Below are positions 42,554 to 52,605 of a stretch of 64,000 nucleotides of DNA, one piece after another; the first letter of the stretch is position 1; each line of letters starts with the position of its first letter. This DNA is from Frankia sp. RB7 (lineage in GTDB: Bacteria; Pseudomonadota; Alphaproteobacteria; Rhizobiales; Xanthobacteraceae): contig JAUEPE010000002.1 of assembly GCA_030403585.1 (NCBI GenBank), forward strand, positions 124,001 to 188,000, in the 5' to 3' direction. The position numbers and the translations under genes are program-made. The notes under the pieces are model-generated. The model was not told the origin of the DNA. It searched no databases and saw nothing but the letters and a program-made list of their open reading frames with translations.

Positions 42554-42621
42554 CCTTCTGAGCGAAGCGGGAGATTATTCCGCCGCGTTGAAAGCGGAAA
42601 AACCGCAACGCGCTCAGAAGG
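42554..42621 (+). ncRNA. Candidate structured leader RNA (three-way junction)
   Basis: By inspection the 68 nt fold into a compact three-way junction. P1 is a 9-bp perfect stem, CCTTCTGAG (42554-42562) with CTCAGAAGG (42613-42621). P2 is a 6-bp hairpin with a GATTA loop (42567-42583). P3 (42584-42612) has a 6-bp and a 4-bp helix separated by a GAAA bulge and closed by an AAAAA loop. P2/P3 and P3/P1 are directly adjacent; only CGAA joins P1 to P2. The 3' strand of P1 holds the AGAAGG of the hydrolase ribosome-binding site. Just outside P1, UUGCC opposite GGGGA could stack with a G-G mismatch, as in ROSE-type thermometers. Confidence 0.5.
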
Positions 42622-42631
42622 GGACATCTCC

Positions 42632-43630
42632 ATGACCGATCTCAATCGCCGTCGCCTGTTTGCAGGCGCCGCTGCAGTCGGCGCGGCCGCCGTCGCCGGA
42701 TTGCGACCAATCGCAACCAATGCCGCGGTGCCGCAAGCCGGCGCGCAGGCGCCAGGCTTCTATCGCTACAAGGTCGGCAGCTACGAGTGCACCTCGATCA
42801 ATGACGGTGCGCGCAGTTTTCCGATGCCGGACAAGTTCGTCGTCAACATTCCGAAGGAGGAGGCGCTCGCCGCTGCCGACGCTGCCTATATGCCGAAGGG
42901 CATGGTCACGGTGCCGTTCAATCCGCAACTGATCAACACCGGCTCCAAGCTCGTGCTGATCGACACCGGCAACGGCGTCGCCAATCTGGAGCCCAGCAAG
43001 GGCGCGGTCGGCCGCACCCTGCAAAACCTGCAAGCTGCCGGCGTCGATCCGAAGACCATCGACATCGTGCTGCTGTCGCATCTGCATCCGGACCACACCA
43101 ACGGCATCCGTCTGGCCGACGGCTCGCTCGCCTTCCCGAATGCCGAGATCATGGTGCCGGTGAAGGATTGGGAGTTTTGGACGAGCGAGGACAACGCCGC
43201 CAAGGCGCAGTCCAGCGAGATGATGAAGGGCTACTTCGCCAACGTGAAGAAGACCTTTGCCGGCCTCGAATCCAAGGTGACGAAGTACGAATGGGGCAAG
43301 GAGGTCGCGCCCGGCATCACCTCGATCGCGACGCCCGGCCACACGCCCGGTCACACCTCGTTCGGGGTCGCCTCGGGCGACAAGAAGGTGCTGATCCAGT
43401 CCGACGTCACCAACATTCCCGAGCTGTTCCTGCGCAATCCGGACTGGCACGTCGCCTTCGATACCGACGGCGCGCTGGCGCAGGAGACGCGCCACAAATT
43501 CTACGACATGGCGGCAGCCGAGAAGGCGACCGTGGTCGGCTTCCACTTCACCTTCCCCTCGGTCGGCCATGTCGAAAAGGACGGCGCCAAATACCGCCTG
43601 ATCCCGTCGGCGTGGAATCCGACGATCTGA
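42632..43630 (+). CDS. Tat-exported metallo-beta-lactamase-fold hydrolase
   Basis: This 332-aa protein begins with a twin-arginine signal (NRRRLFAGAAAVGAAAVAG) and then a metallo-beta-lactamase fold. The zinc motif is HLHPDHTNG (HxHxDH, about residues 151-156), followed by the later GHTPGHTSF segment and the metal-bridging Asp and His further on. Such proteins hydrolyse lactones or other esters; quorum-quenching lactonases and sulfatase-like members occur in the same group, so the substrate is open. The ATG at 42632 has AGAAGGGG eight bases upstream, inside the structured leader at 42554-42621. An earlier in-frame start at 42551 would cover that leader and is unlikely. Confidence 0.9.
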   Translation: MTDLNRRRLFAGAAAVGAAAVAGLRPIATNAAVPQAGAQAPGFYRYKVGSYECTSINDGARSFPMPDKFVVNIPKEEALAAADAAYMPKGMVTVPFNPQLINTGSKLVLIDTGNGVANLEPSKGAVGRTLQNLQAAGVDPKTIDIVLLSHLHPDHTNGIRLADGSLAFPNAEIMVPVKDWEFWTSEDNAAKAQSSEMMKGYFANVKKTFAGLESKVTKYEWGKEVAPGITSIATPGHTPGHTSFGVASGDKKVLIQSDVTNIPELFLRNPDWHVAFDTDGALAQETRHKFYDMAAAEKATVVGFHFTFPSVGHVEKDGAKYRLIPSAWNPTI

Positions 43631-43813
43631 TCTGATTTCCTGAGTTGCACAAAAGATCGGGCCGCCGCTTGGCGGCCTGATTGTTTTGGGCGACCATCTG
43701 CTTTCGAGAAACTCAGGGTTTCCAAATCGGACCGGTTCATGCACTTGCATCCATCGGTCTGGATCGCTTAAGTGCCGCGCGGCACTTCCCTCTCAAGGTT
43801 TCAAGGACAATCC

Positions 43814-44365
43814 ATGGCCCACAACATCGTCGTGATCGCCGGCAGCCTGCGCAAAGACAGCTTCTCGCTGAAGATCGCCAACGCGCTCGCAAAACTCGCG
43901 CCGGCGTCTCTCAAGCTCGAGGTCATTACTCCGGCGGGCATTTCGTTCTTCAACCAGGATCTCGAAGGCGCGCCGCCGGCCGACTGGGTCGCCTTCCGCG
44001 AGAAGCTGCAGAAGTCCGACGGTGTCATCTTCGTCACGCCGGAATACAATCGCGCCATCCCAGGCGTGCTGAAGAACGCCATCGACGTCGGCTCGCGGCC
44101 TTATGGCAAGAGCTCGTTCAACGGCAAGCCGGTCGGCATCATCTCCAATTCACCGGGCCCGCTCGGTGGCGTCAGCGCCGCCAAGACGCTGCAGAACATC
44201 CTGCCGGGCATTGCCGGCCCGATCCTGCAGCAGCCCGAGATCTACCTGAACGCCGTCGGCGACGCTTTTGATGCTGAGGGCAACCTGGCCAAGGAGTCGC
44301 TCAAGCCTGTGCTCCAGGCCTATATCGACGCCTACGCAGCGCACGTTGCAAAGCATCACGGCTGA
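43814..44365 (+). CDS. NADPH-dependent FMN reductase
   Basis: This 183-aa flavodoxin-like protein has the FMN-phosphate loop IAGSLRKDSFSLKIA (about residues 8-22), the TPEYNRAIPGVLKNAID motif (about 76-92) typical of NADPH:FMN reductase and chromate/quinone reductase ChrR-type enzymes, and SNSPGPLGGVSA. It probably reduces FMN or quinones with NADPH. I chose the ATG at 43814, preceded by AAGGA, over an upstream frame at 43772. It is a single gene with a palindromic repeat downstream. Confidence 0.92.
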   Translation: MAHNIVVIAGSLRKDSFSLKIANALAKLAPASLKLEVITPAGISFFNQDLEGAPPADWVAFREKLQKSDGVIFVTPEYNRAIPGVLKNAIDVGSRPYGKSSFNGKPVGIISNSPGPLGGVSAAKTLQNILPGIAGPILQQPEIYLNAVGDAFDAEGNLAKESLKPVLQAYIDAYAAHVAKHHG

Positions 44366-44380
44366 TACGTTTCGAACCTT

Positions 44381-44410
44381 CGTCATGCCCGGGATAGGCC
44401 GGGCATGACG
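44381..44410. repeat. Palindromic repeat CGTCATGCCCGG/CCGGGCATGACG
   Basis: A perfect 12-bp inverted repeat with a 6-nt loop lies between the FMN reductase gene and ftsB. This short element is very common in Bradyrhizobium intergenic regions. It may end the preceding transcript, though it is not followed by a T-run. Confidence 0.75.
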
Positions 44411-44471
44411 ATCCCCGGTGCGGGCAGGGGCGGTTAGCACTCCCTTAACCAAGCTGGCCCATCTTGCCAAA

Positions 44472-44789
44472 ATGGTTTCCCGCGCGCGCCTCAAATCAGT
44501 CCTGACCGGTCTTGCCCTCTATGCGATGGCGGCCGCCATCGTCGGCTATTTCGGCGTCAACGCCTATACTGGCAAATACGGCCTCAATGCCCGCCAGGAA
44601 CTCGACCAGGAGATCATCGCGCTGACCAGCGAGCTCGCCCAGCTCAAGCGCGAGCGTGCCCGGAGCGAGCAGCGCGTCTCGCTGCTGCGCACCGAGAAGA
44701 TCGACCCTGACATGCTGGATGAGCGGGCCCGGTTCCAGCTCGACTATGTCAATCCGCACGATCTGGTTCGGATGATCCCGCAGAACTGA
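44472..44789 (+). CDS. ftsB: FtsB/DivIC-like septum formation initiator
   Basis: From the ATG at 44472 the protein has 105 residues: a basic N-terminus (MVSRARLKSVL), one membrane helix (TGLALYAMAAAIVGYFGVNA), and a coiled coil (LDQEIIALTSELAQLKRERA, about residues 43-75), ending with the LDERARFQLDYVNPHDLVRM segment. This matches the bitopic FtsB/DivIC cell-division proteins that bridge FtsL and FtsQ. Its place upstream of pdhA, after eno, is the standard Rhizobiales position. The longer frame to 44418 would hide the membrane helix behind a non-homologous extension. Confidence 0.92.
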   Translation: MVSRARLKSVLTGLALYAMAAAIVGYFGVNAYTGKYGLNARQELDQEIIALTSELAQLKRERARSEQRVSLLRTEKIDPDMLDERARFQLDYVNPHDLVRMIPQN

Positions 44790-44873
44790 GACGTCCGTCA
44801 TCCGCCTGTCAGAGTTTTGAGACAAGACGGCAAGCCCGGCATCGATGCGATGCCGCGAAGATGGAGGCTTGCC

Positions 44874-46250
44874 ATGACGAACAATCGTTCCCGACGAACC
44901 ATGCGTGTTGGAGCGATGCTGTTCGGCGCGGCATTCCTGCCGCTGTCGATGGCGTATGCACAGACGGCCGCGCCGGCCGGTGCCAAGACCTTCCTGACCG
45001 TCGACGGCAAGGCGCCGCTGATCCTCGGACATCGCGGCGTGCCCGGCCTCGTCCCCGAAGAGACCGAGGCCTCGTACGATCTCGCCGCGGCGCTTGGAAC
45101 CGACGCGCTCGAAGAGGACCTGCACCTCACCATGGATTGCGTGCTGGTCGCGCGTCACAACCCCTGGCTCGCCGACAACACCAATGTGGCCGAGGTGGCG
45201 AAGACCAATGCTGCCGTCGCGGCGCGTAAGCGCACCGTGCCCGGTGTGCGCGTCAAGGCGCCGGCTGCCACCGGCGTGCCGGCAGACTACCTCACAGATC
45301 TCACCGATCCGGCCGATCCCAAATCGGTGCTGAAGTCATTGATCGTCGACGGTGAAGATCACACCAACGACTGGTCGATCACCGATTTCACCATGGCCGA
45401 GCTGAGGGAGTGGATCGGCGGCACCACCTACGATGCAGCCAACGAGCGGCCGAAAGTCTTCAACGGCAAATTTCCGGTCATCAGCTTCCAGGACGTCCTC
45501 GACATCGCCAAGGCCAAGAGCAAGGAGACCGGGCGGTCGATCCTGGTCTATCCGGAAACCAAGAACCCGACCTGGAACAACGCCCAGGCCATCGCCAACG
45601 GCTGCGGCGCGCCCGGCAGCCATCCGCTCGAGGATGCCCTGATCAAGATCATCAAGGACAACGGCCTCAACACCAAGGACGCGCCGATCCTGGTCCAGAG
45701 CTTCGAGCCCGGCAGTCTGAAATATATGCGCGGCCATGGCCTGGAGACGCGGCAGGTCCAGCTCGTCGACGGCAACGGCATCGACTTCAAAACCGGCAAG
45801 GTCCTGCTCAACAACATCACCAATTCCCGTCCGTTCGACTGGACGGCGGCCGGTGATGCGCGCCTGTACGATGCGATGCTGACGCCCGTGGGCCTTGCCG
45901 AGATCAAGACCTATGCCGACGGCATCGGCCCGTGGAAGGCCTATATCGTTCCGCTCAAGATCGCGCCGTGGAAGGATACCAATGCCGACGGCACGCCCTA
46001 TAAGGGCTCGACGCCGGAGGCATCGACGCAGGAGGCAACCAGCCTGATCGCCGACGCGCACAAGCTCGGCCTGTTTGTCCACGTCTTCACGTTCCGGAAC
46101 GAAAAGAAATATCTCGCGGCCGACTATCACGCCGATCCGGCCCAGGAATATCTCAAATTCTTCCGTCTCGGCGTGGATGGGGTCTTCACCGACTTCACGC
46201 ACACCGGCGTTGCCGCCCGCGCAACGTATTTGCGAGAGCTCGGCTGGTGA
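44874..46250 (+). CDS. Glycerophosphodiester phosphodiesterase
   Basis: This 458-aa protein is exported: the N-terminus has a basic RSRRTMRVGAMLFG run and a hydrophobic segment ending AQ. The GDPD active site is readable: LILGHRGVPGLVPEETEAS (about residues 40-60) with the His and Glu, and DALEEDLHLTMDCVLVARH (about 72-92) with the metal-binding Glu/Asp and second His. These enzymes cleave glycerophosphodiesters to glycerol-3-phosphate, often for phosphate or carbon scavenging in the periplasm. GGAGG precedes the ATG at 44874. It sits between ftsB and pdhA but has clear spacing on both sides, so it may be independent. Confidence 0.93.
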   Translation: MTNNRSRRTMRVGAMLFGAAFLPLSMAYAQTAAPAGAKTFLTVDGKAPLILGHRGVPGLVPEETEASYDLAAALGTDALEEDLHLTMDCVLVARHNPWLADNTNVAEVAKTNAAVAARKRTVPGVRVKAPAATGVPADYLTDLTDPADPKSVLKSLIVDGEDHTNDWSITDFTMAELREWIGGTTYDAANERPKVFNGKFPVISFQDVLDIAKAKSKETGRSILVYPETKNPTWNNAQAIANGCGAPGSHPLEDALIKIIKDNGLNTKDAPILVQSFEPGSLKYMRGHGLETRQVQLVDGNGIDFKTGKVLLNNITNSRPFDWTAAGDARLYDAMLTPVGLAEIKTYADGIGPWKAYIVPLKIAPWKDTNADGTPYKGSTPEASTQEATSLIADAHKLGLFVHVFTFRNEKKYLAADYHADPAQEYLKFFRLGVDGVFTDFTHTGVAARATYLRELGW

Positions 46251-46419
46251 GCCGAGCATCGCGAAAGACGAATGTTGCCTGATCCAGCCCAAAGGTTTTG
46301 CAAAATTTCGGCCACGTTGCAGTGCGGCATAATGAAAGTCGTGCCATGTCGCTGCGGTGCTTTCACACGCGATTGAGTTGGGTTAGAGAGGACTTAGTTT
46401 TCTCTGACCCGGAATTCCC

Positions 46420-47442
46420 ATGGCCGCCCCCAAGAAAGCCGCCGCAAGCAGCCCGCAAGACAAGACCGACGGCGGTTCGCCCCCGGCTTTCACCAGGGAG
46501 CAGGAGCTGAAGGCGCTCCGCGACATGTTGCTGATCCGGCGATTCGAGGAAAAGGCCGGTCAGCTCTACGGCATGGGCGCGATCGGCGGCTTCTGCCACC
46601 TCTATATCGGCCAGGAGGCCGTGGTGGTCGGCATGCAGATGGCCCTGAAAGAGGGCGATCAGGTCATCACCGGCTATCGCGATCACGGACACATGCTTGC
46701 GACCGGAATGGAAGCCAACGGCGTGATGGCCGAGCTCACGGGACGTCGCGGCGGCTATTCCAAGGGCAAGGGCGGCTCCATGCACATGTTCAGCAAGGAG
46801 AAGCACTTCTACGGCGGCCACGGCATCGTCGGCGCGCAGGTCTCGCTCGGCACCGGTCTCTCTTTCGCCAACAATTATCGCGGCAACGGCAATGTCAGCG
46901 TCACCTATTTCGGCGACGGCGCGGCCAATCAGGGCCAGGTCTATGAGAGCTTCAACATGGCGGAGCTCTGGAAGCTGCCGGTGATCTACGTGATCGAGAA
47001 CAACCGCTACGCCATGGGCACCGCGGTCTCGCGCGCCTCGGCGCAGCAGGATTTCTCCAAGCGCGGTGCTTCTTTCAACATTCCCGGCCTGCAGGTTGAC
47101 GGTATGGATGTCCGTGCCGTGAAGGCCGCCGGTGATGAAGCCGCCGCCTGGTGCCGCGCCGGCAAGGGGCCGATGATCCTGGAGATGCAGACCTACCGCT
47201 ACCGCGGCCACTCGATGTCCGACCCTGCCAAATATCGTACGCGCGAGGAGGTCGAGAAGGTCCGTCACGACCAGGATCCGATCGAACAGGTGCGCAACCG
47301 CCTGCTCGCGGCCAAGGTCAGCGAGGCCGATCTCAAGGCGATCGACGCCGAAGTGCGCGACATCGTCAATGCCTCCGCCGACTTTGCCCAGCATGATCCC
47401 GAGCCGGATGCCGCCGAGCTCTGGACCGACGTTTACCGCTAA
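46420..47442 (+). CDS. pdhA: Pyruvate dehydrogenase E1 component, alpha subunit
   Basis: This 340-aa protein is the alpha subunit of the heterotetrameric E1. The thiamine-diphosphate motif [20 protein letters not shown] (about residues 165-184) with its Asn-Asn end ([11 protein letters not shown]) is intact, as is the phosphorylation-loop-like [17 protein letters not shown] segment. It decarboxylates pyruvate and passes the acetyl group to E2. An N-terminal Ala/Lys-rich stretch precedes the domain. It leads the PDH cluster; a CATAAT hexamer near 46329 may mark its promoter. Confidence 0.98.
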   Translation: MAAPKKAAASSPQDKTDGGSPPAFTREQELKALRDMLLIRRFEEKAGQLYGMGAIGGFCHLYIGQEAVVVGMQMALKEGDQVITGYRDHGHMLATGMEANGVMAELTGRRGGYSKGKGGSMHMFSKEKHFYGGHGIVGAQVSLGTGLSFANNYRGNGNVSVTYFGDGAANQGQVYESFNMAELWKLPVIYVIENNRYAMGTAVSRASAQQDFSKRGASFNIPGLQVDGMDVRAVKAAGDEAAAWCRAGKGPMILEMQTYRYRGHSMSDPAKYRTREEVEKVRHDQDPIEQVRNRLLAAKVSEADLKAIDAEVRDIVNASADFAQHDPEPDAAELWTDVYR

Positions 47443-47471
47443 GCGCGCGCAAGCTTTCTTTTGGAGTCGAT

Positions 47472-48854
<1,383 letters not shown>

Positions 48855-48857
48855 ACC

Positions 48858-49160
48858 ATGGGAGGCCCGAAGGAGCAGCCATTGCCACCCGACGTCCTCG
48901 CCCGCGATGATGCGGTCGAGATCCTGCGCGTGTTCGTGCTGGATGGCGGGCTGTCGATGGCGTTCCAGCGTGCCTTCGAGGAGCCCGACATGTGGGGCCT
49001 GCTGCTGGTCGATCTCGCTCGCCATGCCGCGCGCGCCTATGCGCGTGAGAGCGAATATAGCGAGGAGGACGCCATGAACCGGATCCTCGAGATGTTCCAG
49101 GCCGAGATCGAGCGGCCGACGGATACCGGCACGACGACAGCACGCGGAAAGGGACACTGA
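48858..49160 (+). CDS. DUF5076-type small protein in the PDH operon
   Basis: This 100-aa protein starts 3 nt after pdhB ends and finishes 2 nt before the next gene, so it is clearly part of the operon. It reads LPPDVLARDDAVEILRVFVL followed by an amphipathic AFQRAFEEPDMWGLLLVDLA segment and a charged C-terminal helix with EEDAMNRILEMFQAEIERP. This resembles the DUF5076 family of Rhizobiales, found between pdhB and pdhC. No catalytic motif or membrane segment is visible. A PDH assembly or regulatory role is a guess from position only. Confidence 0.7.
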   Translation: MGGPKEQPLPPDVLARDDAVEILRVFVLDGGLSMAFQRAFEEPDMWGLLLVDLARHAARAYARESEYSEEDAMNRILEMFQAEIERPTDTGTTTARGKGH

Positions 49161-49162
49161 CC

Positions 49163-49615
49163 GTGGCGATTGAATCCTATCATTTCGATTTCATGCTGGA
49201 GGCGATCCGCGAAGCGGAGGCCTCGATCGCACAAGGCGGCCTGCCGATCGGCGCCGTGCTGACGCGCGACAACAAGATCATCGCCCGCGGCCATAACAAC
49301 CGCGTGCAGGAGAACAATCCGATTCTTCATGGCGAGACGAGCTGCCTGCGCGCAGCCGGTGCGATCTCTTTCCATGACACCGTCATGTACACCACGCTGT
49401 CGCCATGCTCGATGTGTGCCGGCGCGCTCGCTTTGTTCAAGGTTCAGCTGGTGGTGATCGGGGAATCCGTCACCTTTCCGGGCTCCAAGGATATTCTCGA
49501 CAAGTTCGGAATTCCCTGGCTCGACCTTGCCGACGACCGCTCCATCACCATGATGAAGAATTGGCGTTCCATCCCCGCCAATGAACGCCTGTGGCAGGGC
49601 GACATCGGCAACTAA
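49163..49615 (+). CDS. Cytosine deaminase-like nucleoside deaminase (yeast FCY1 type)
   Basis: This 150-aa zinc hydrolase has the cytidine/deoxycytidylate deaminase signature: HGETSCLRAAG (His and catalytic Glu, about residues 55-65) and SPCSMCAGAL (two zinc Cys, about 84-93). The C-terminal half (TFPGSKDILDKFGIPWLDLA, then DDRSITMMKNW and DIGN at the end) follows the layout of yeast cytosine deaminase more closely than TadA. The start is GTG at 49163, with AAAGGGA upstream. Its position between pdhB and pdhC is unexpected for a pyrimidine-salvage enzyme. Confidence 0.85.
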   Translation: MAIESYHFDFMLEAIREAEASIAQGGLPIGAVLTRDNKIIARGHNNRVQENNPILHGETSCLRAAGAISFHDTVMYTTLSPCSMCAGALALFKVQLVVIGESVTFPGSKDILDKFGIPWLDLADDRSITMMKNWRSIPANERLWQGDIGN

Positions 49616-49677
49616 ACCTGGTCTGCTCGTCTTCGCTTCTGGAGGCGGCATTTTGCAAAGTTCTTCTTGAGGTCAGC

Positions 49678-51018
49678 ATGCCCATCAACATCCTGATGCC
49701 CGCTCTCTCGCCGACGATGGAGAAGGGCAACCTCGCCAAGTGGCTGAAGAAGGAAGGCGATAAGGTCAAATCCGGCGATATCATCGCCGAGATCGAGACC
49801 GACAAGGCCACCATGGAGGTCGAGGCCATCGACGAGGGCACGATCGCCAAGATCCTCGTGCCCGAGGGCACGCAGGACGTGCCGGTCAACGACGTGATCG
49901 CGGTGCTCGCCGGCGAGGGTGAGGACGTGAAGGCTGCGGGTGCCGCCAAGCCCAGCGCTTCGGCCGCGCCTCCGAAAGCTGCTGCTGCACCGGCTGCCGC
50001 TCCTGCGCCTGTTGCTGCTCCTGCGCCTGCCGTGCCCAAGGCTGCGCTGCCCGCCGCGGCTGCTCCCGCTGGGCAGAGCAACGGCCATGGCGGCCGCGTG
50101 TTCTCATCGCCGCTGGCGCGCCGTCTCGCCAAGGATTCCGGTATCGATGTTGCGATGGTCACCGGCACCGGCCCGCATGGCCGTGTCGTTGCGCGCGACG
50201 TCGAGCAGGCCAAGTCCGGCAAGGGCCTCAAGGCACCTGCGGCTGCGCCGTCAGGAGCGCCTTCGGTCGCGCCGACCATGTCGGACAAGCAGATTCTGTC
50301 GCTGTTCGAGCCCGGCTCCTACGAGGTCGTCCCGCATGACGGCATGCGCCGCACGATTGCGCAGCGCCTGACCGCCTCGATCCAGAACGTCCCGCACTTC
50401 TACCTCACCATCGACTGCGACATCGGCAAGCTCCTCGCCGCGCGCGAGGAGATCAACGCCGCCGCGCCGAAGGACAAGGAGAAGAAGCCGCTCTACAAGA
50501 TCTCGGTCAACGATTTCGTCATCAAGGCAATGGCGGTTGCGCTGCAGAAAATCCCGAACTGCAACGTCAGCTGGACCGAGTCCGGCATGGTCAAGCACCA
50601 CCATTCCGACGTCGGCGTCGCCGTGGCGATGCCCGGCGGCCTGATCACGCCGATCATCCGCAAGGCCGAGACCAAGACGCTGTCGACCATCTCCAACGAG
50701 ATGAAGGATTTTGCTGCTCGCGCCCGCTCGCGCAAGCTGAAGCCGGAAGAGTACCAGGGCGGCACCACCGCCGTCTCCAACCTCGGCATGTTCGGCATCA
50801 GCCACTTCACCGCCGTGATCAACCCGCCGCATGCGACCATCCTCGCGGTCGGCACCAGCGAGGAGCGCCCGGTCGTGCGCGGCGGCAAGATCGAGATCGC
50901 GAACATGATGAGCGTGACGCTCTCGTGCGATCACCGCGCCATCGACGGCGCGCTCGGCGCCGAGTTGATCGGCGCGTTCAAGCAGCTGATCGAAAACCCC
51001 GTCATGATGATGGTGTGA
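49678..51018 (+). CDS. pdhC: Dihydrolipoyllysine acetyltransferase (PDH E2)
   Basis: This 446-aa protein forms the core of the PDH complex. It has one lipoyl domain (about residues 1-80, [12 protein letters not shown]), an Ala/Pro-rich flexible linker, a peripheral subunit-binding domain (about 138-175, SPLARRLAKDSGIDVAMVTG), and a catalytic domain ending with the CDHRAIDGALGAEL active-site motif (His and Asp). The ATG at 49678 is preceded by a weak GAGG. Related organisms sometimes carry two or three lipoyl domains, here only one. A 90-bp palindromic element separates it from lpdA. Confidence 0.97.
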   Translation: MPINILMPALSPTMEKGNLAKWLKKEGDKVKSGDIIAEIETDKATMEVEAIDEGTIAKILVPEGTQDVPVNDVIAVLAGEGEDVKAAGAAKPSASAAPPKAAAAPAAAPAPVAAPAPAVPKAALPAAAAPAGQSNGHGGRVFSSPLARRLAKDSGIDVAMVTGTGPHGRVVARDVEQAKSGKGLKAPAAAPSGAPSVAPTMSDKQILSLFEPGSYEVVPHDGMRRTIAQRLTASIQNVPHFYLTIDCDIGKLLAAREEINAAAPKDKEKKPLYKISVNDFVIKAMAVALQKIPNCNVSWTESGMVKHHHSDVGVAVAMPGGLITPIIRKAETKTLSTISNEMKDFAARARSRKLKPEEYQGGTTAVSNLGMFGISHFTAVINPPHATILAVGTSEERPVVRGGKIEIANMMSVTLSCDHRAIDGALGAELIGAFKQLIENPVMMMV

Positions 51019-51035
51019 GCCGCAGACGGTGAATA

Positions 51036-51125
51036 CGTAGGGTGGGCAAAGGCGCGGAGCGCCGTGCCCACCTTGTTTCATAGCGTTGTAAGGCGGTGGG
51101 CACGCTTCGCTTTGCCCACCCTACG
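51036..51125. repeat. Nested palindromic repeat element
   Basis: A 90-bp unit has perfect 16-bp terminal inverted repeats (CGTAGGGTGGGCAAAG at 51036-51051, complement at 51110-51125) and an inner pair GTGCCCACC/GGTGGGCAC (51064-51072 and 51095-51103). Such units recur in Bradyrhizobium and Rhodopseudomonas. Here it lies inside the pdhC-lpdA gap and would fold strongly in RNA. Confidence 0.8.
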
Positions 51126-51149
51126 AAGTTCAGTTGAATGGGAGCCGCA

Positions 51150-52571
51150 ATGGCCGACACATCCTTCGACGTCATCATCATCGGCTCCGGTCCCGGCGGC
51201 TACGTCACCGCGATCCGCGCTGCCCAGCTCGGCTTCAAGGTCGCGATCGTCGAGAAGTCCTATCTCGGCGGCATCTGCTTGAACTGGGGCTGTATCCCGA
51301 CCAAGGCGCTGCTGCGCTCGGCCGAAATCTATCACTACATGCAGCACGCCAAGGACTACGGCCTGTCGGCCGATAACGTCTCGTTCGATCCGAAGGCGGT
51401 GGTGCAGCGCTCGCGCGGGGTCTCGAAGCGGCTCAACGACGGCGTGGGCTTCTTGATGAAGAAGAACAAGGTCAGCGTGATCTGGGGCGCCGCGTCGATC
51501 GACGCGCCCGGCAAGGTCACCGTGAAGAAGTCCGACGTCGAGGGACCGAAGGGGACGCTGGGCGAGGGCGCCTATCAGGCAAAGCACATCATCGTCGCAA
51601 CCGGCGCGCGGCCGCGCGTGCTGCCGGGGCTCGAGCCCGACAAGAAGCTGATCTGGACCTATTTTGAGGCGATGGTGCCGGAGCGGATGCCGAAGTCGCT
51701 GCTGGTGGTCGGCTCCGGCGCGATCGGCATCGAGTTCGCCTCGTTCTTCCACACCATGGGCTCCGACGTCACCGTCGTCGAAGTGCTGCCGCAGATCCTG
51801 CCGGTCGAGGATGCCGAGATCGCGGGCCTTGCGCGCAAGCGGCTGGAGAAGCAGGGCATCAAGATCATGTCCTCGACCAAGGTGACAAAATTGGAGAAGA
51901 AGGCCGACAGCGTCGTCGCCACCATCGACGACGGCAAGGGCAAGCCTGTGACGACCGAGTTCGAGCGCGTGATCTCAGCCGTCGGCGTGGTCGGCAACAT
52001 CGAAAATCTCGGGCTGGAAAAGCTCGGTGTCAAAACCGATCGCGGCTGCATCGTCATCGACGGCTGCGGCAAAACCAACGTTCCCGGTATCTATGCCATC
52101 GGCGATGTCGCCGGTCCGCCGATGCTGGCTCACAAGGCCGAGCATGAGGGCGTGATCTGCGTCGAGGCGATCAAGGGCCTGCATCCGCACCCCATGGACA
52201 AGCTGATGATCCCGGGCTGCACGTATTGTCAGCCGCAGGTCGCCTCTGTCGGCCTTACGGAAGCCAAGGCCAAGGAAGGCGGCCGCGAGATCCGCGTCGG
52301 CCGCTTCCCCTTCGTCGGCAACGGCAAGGCGATCGCGCTCGGCGAGGATCAGGGCCTGGTCAAGGTGATCTTCGACAAGAAGACCGGCCAGCTGCTCGGC
52401 GCCCACATGGTCGGTGCTGAAGTCACCGAGCTGATCCAGGGCTACGTCGTCGCCATGAATTTGGAGACCACGGAGGAAGAGCTGATGCACACGGTCTTCC
52501 CGCATCCGACGCTGTCGGAGATGATGAAGGAAGCCGTGCTGGATGCGTATGGGCGGGTGTTGAATATCTAA
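51150..52571 (+). CDS. lpdA: Dihydrolipoyl dehydrogenase (E3)
   Basis: This 473-aa flavoprotein reoxidises dihydrolipoamide for PDH. The FAD motif DVIIIGSGPGGYVTAIRAAQ (about residues 6-25), the redox disulfide GGICLNWGCIPTKALL (about 38-53), the NAD motif VVGSGAIGIEFASFF, and the C-terminal catalytic His-Glu region HPHPTLSEMMKEAV (about 450-463) are all present. The ATG at 51150 is preceded by GGGAG; an in-frame ATG at 51138 lacks a ribosome-binding site. It follows pdhC after the palindromic element. Confidence 0.97.
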   Translation: MADTSFDVIIIGSGPGGYVTAIRAAQLGFKVAIVEKSYLGGICLNWGCIPTKALLRSAEIYHYMQHAKDYGLSADNVSFDPKAVVQRSRGVSKRLNDGVGFLMKKNKVSVIWGAASIDAPGKVTVKKSDVEGPKGTLGEGAYQAKHIIVATGARPRVLPGLEPDKKLIWTYFEAMVPERMPKSLLVVGSGAIGIEFASFFHTMGSDVTVVEVLPQILPVEDAEIAGLARKRLEKQGIKIMSSTKVTKLEKKADSVVATIDDGKGKPVTTEFERVISAVGVVGNIENLGLEKLGVKTDRGCIVIDGCGKTNVPGIYAIGDVAGPPMLAHKAEHEGVICVEAIKGLHPHPMDKLMIPGCTYCQPQVASVGLTEAKAKEGGREIRVGRFPFVGNGKAIALGEDQGLVKVIFDKKTGQLLGAHMVGAEVTELIQGYVVAMNLETTEEELMHTVFPHPTLSEMMKEAVLDAYGRVLNI

Positions 52572-52605
52572 TGGAAGTGGTCGTAGCGGCAGGCGACTCC
52601 AGTAA

